Source: a bacterium
GTDB lineage: Bacteria > Patescibacteriota > Microgenomatia > JAADGY01
Assembly (NCBI GenBank): GCA_013152165.1
Contig: JAADGY010000074.1
Coordinates: 1-7,001 of the forward strand
Reading direction: 5' to 3'
Length of the DNA: 7,001 bases
A program made the translations under genes and the position numbers. Below are positions 5,970 to 7,001 of this stretch, in pieces. Every line of letters starts with the position of its first letter. The first letter of the stretch is position 1. Under the pieces are notes generated by a model, which ran no database searches, had not been told where the DNA came from, and saw only the letters and a program-made list of their open reading frames with translations.

Positions 5970-6891
5970 TGGCTTTGTCGGTTAATTTAGTAAATAAGCT
6001 TTCCAGGCTTTGTTTGCGGATGTTTAGTTGGGTAACTAAGCCTTTGTTTTCAGCAACAGCGGCCGAGATGGATTTCAGATACCGATCGGGCCGGCCGGCG
6101 GCAAGGTTAAAAACCGCATGCCAGGTTTTGGCTGAAACAGGCTTGATTTGATGAAGGGACAGGCGGGGCAGATCTTTGAGTATAAGGTTGGTTAGTTTTT
6201 TGGGCCCTTGATAGACTACTTCGATTTGAGTTTGATGCATGGTAAAGTCTGACAAGGAACCGGCAAAAATGATTCTGCCCTGGTGGATAATGATGATGTT
6301 GGAGCATAAGCTCTCGACTTCGGAAAGAACGTGGGTGGAAAATAAAATGGTAGTTTTTTGCCCTAGGGTTTTAAGCAGGCTGGTGATTTCTTCCTTTTGC
6401 AATGGATCAAGACCGGATAGGGGTTCGTCTAAAACCAAAACCTTGGGCTGGTGGATTAAGGCGGCGGTTAGGCCGACCCTTTGTTTGTAGCCGCGGGAGA
6501 TTTCTTCTATCTTCTGATCCCAAACAGCGGCGATGCCCATATGGGTAAAAAGATGCTTGTATCGATGGGGGAAGCCGGGCAGGTTTCTAACTTGGGCGAT
6601 AAAGTGAAGATATTCGGAAACACGAAGGTGGGTGTATAGGGGGTTGTTTTCGGGCAGGTAGCCGATTATTTGCTTGACTTTGATCGGGTTATCGGCCGGG
6701 CTGTATTTGTCTATCTTAACCTCGCCTAAGTCAGGGTCCAGGATGCCGTTTATTATGCGCATGGTGGTGGTTTTGCCGGCGCCGTTGACACCCAAAAAGG
6801 CAGTGGTTTCACCTTTTTTTAATCGAAATGTTATTTCATCTAAAGCTTTGAATCGGCCAAAAAATTTACTGACTTTTTTTAAACTAATCAT
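5947..6891 (-). CDS. ABC transporter ATP-binding protein, GldA family
   Basis: This is a 314-residue cytoplasmic ATPase. The nucleotide-binding domain fills about residues 1-215: Walker A GVNGAGKTT (34-42), Q-loop region IGYLPENNPLY (76-86), a signature motif that departs from LSGGQ (ISRGYKQR, 131-138), Walker B VLVLDEP (151-157), D-loop SGLD (159-162) and the switch His187 in STHVLSEVE. YLPE-NPLY and the S-(R/K)-GY signature are typical of GldA-type exporters; the usual Q-loop glutamine is Glu81 here. About 95 C-terminal residues form an extra domain, as in other ABC-2-type ATPases, ending in a polar tail (KANDQKAKD). It should drive the permease encoded next. The ATG at 6891 overlaps the stop of the preceding gene as ATGA, implying translational coupling; no Shine-Dalgarno motif is visible. 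Confidence 0.95.
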   Translation of the reverse strand: MISLKKVSKFFGRFKALDEITFRLKKGETTAFLGVNGAGKTTTMRIINGILDPDLGEVKIDKYSPADNPIKVKQIIGYLPENNPLYTHLRVSEYLHFIAQVRNLPGFPHRYKHLFTHMGIAAVWDQKIEEISRGYKQRVGLTAALIHQPKVLVLDEPLSGLDPLQKEEITSLLKTLGQKTTILFSTHVLSEVESLCSNIIIIHQGRIIFAGSLSDFTMHQTQIEVVYQGPKKLTNLILKDLPRLSLHQIKPVSAKTWHAVFNLAAGRPDRYLKSISAAVAENKGLVTQLNIRKQSLESLFTKLTDKANDQKAKD

Positions 6892-7001
6892 AAGAAAACG
6901 CCAACGACAACTAAACTAAAGATGAAAACTATTAAACTAATCAAAATGGCTGTCTTTATTTTACCCAGTTTTAAAAAAGTTGCAAGGCTTATCAACTGGT
7001 T
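6888..7001 (-). CDS. C-terminal tail of an unidentified membrane protein (partial)
   Basis: The minus-strand frame is open from the window edge for 37 codons and ends with a TGA that overlaps the ATPase start codon as ATGA, the same arrangement as at 5217-5220. The tail begins NQLISLATFLKLGKIK and continues into one hydrophobic segment (TAILISLIVFIFSLVVVGVF) that ends at the C-terminus. The lysines before this helix suggest its N-terminal side is cytoplasmic and the extreme C-terminus lies at the outer face. The coding reading rests on the open frame, the membrane helix and the coupled overlap. Too little is visible to name a family; it may be the first visible member of the same operon. Confidence 0.65.
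   Translation of the reverse strand, partial: NQLISLATFLKLGKIKTAILISLIVFIFSLVVVGVFL

Noticed and set aside
6085..6105. GC-rich palindromic GGCCGGCC-like stretch
   Set aside because: It lies inside the ATPase reading frame and is explained by neighbouring GCC and GGC codons, which are common throughout these genes.

Overview
The window is a compact run of genes that all lie on the minus strand, so transcription runs from position 7001 toward position 1. In that order it holds: the C-terminal tail of an unidentified membrane protein, cut by the window edge; an ABC transporter ATPase of the GldA type; an ABC-2/GldF-type permease; a GldG-type membrane-anchored auxiliary protein; a DUF4340 membrane-anchored protein; the ATP-dependent protease Lon; and a tRNA-Glu(CTC). 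There is almost no intergenic DNA except around the tRNA.

The first block (2744-7001) looks like one operon. Three of its four junctions are or can be ATGA stop/start overlaps, and the fourth is a short overlap or a 19-base gap. The ATPase, six-helix permease, GldG-like protein and DUF4340 protein form a module found in many phyla and named after Flavobacterium gliding genes. Its substrate outside gliding bacteria is not established. From the sequence I infer an inner-membrane complex with a cytoplasmic ATPase and two large domains outside the membrane.

The second block is lon (326-2716). The 27 bases that separate it from the DUF4340 gene, together with the last bases of that gene, hold a sigma-70-like promoter overlapped by a near-consensus CIRCE element (TTAGCACTT-N9-GACTGCTAA read along lon, 16 of 18 arm positions). 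CIRCE is the operator of the heat-shock repressor HrcA, so lon is very probably a heat-shock gene under HrcA control here. The predicted transcript would begin only a few bases before the ATG, making it close to leaderless.

The third block (1-325) holds the tRNA-Glu gene, which has no encoded CCA, with a perfect TATAAT box upstream. A 9-bp inverted repeat brackets that box, and a four-copy heptamer repeat (ACTTTNN) starts just past the tRNA 3' end. No convincing intrinsic terminator is visible anywhere.

The organism is probably a Candidate Phyla Radiation (Patescibacteria) bacterium, possibly of the Microgenomates group. This is inferred from the gene density, overlapping junctions, lack of Shine-Dalgarno motifs, a tRNA without CCA, and the general look of the proteins. 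There is no phylogenetic marker that proves it. TGA is used as a stop and glycine is encoded by GGN, so the Gracilibacteria/Absconditabacteria code with TGA as glycine does not apply.
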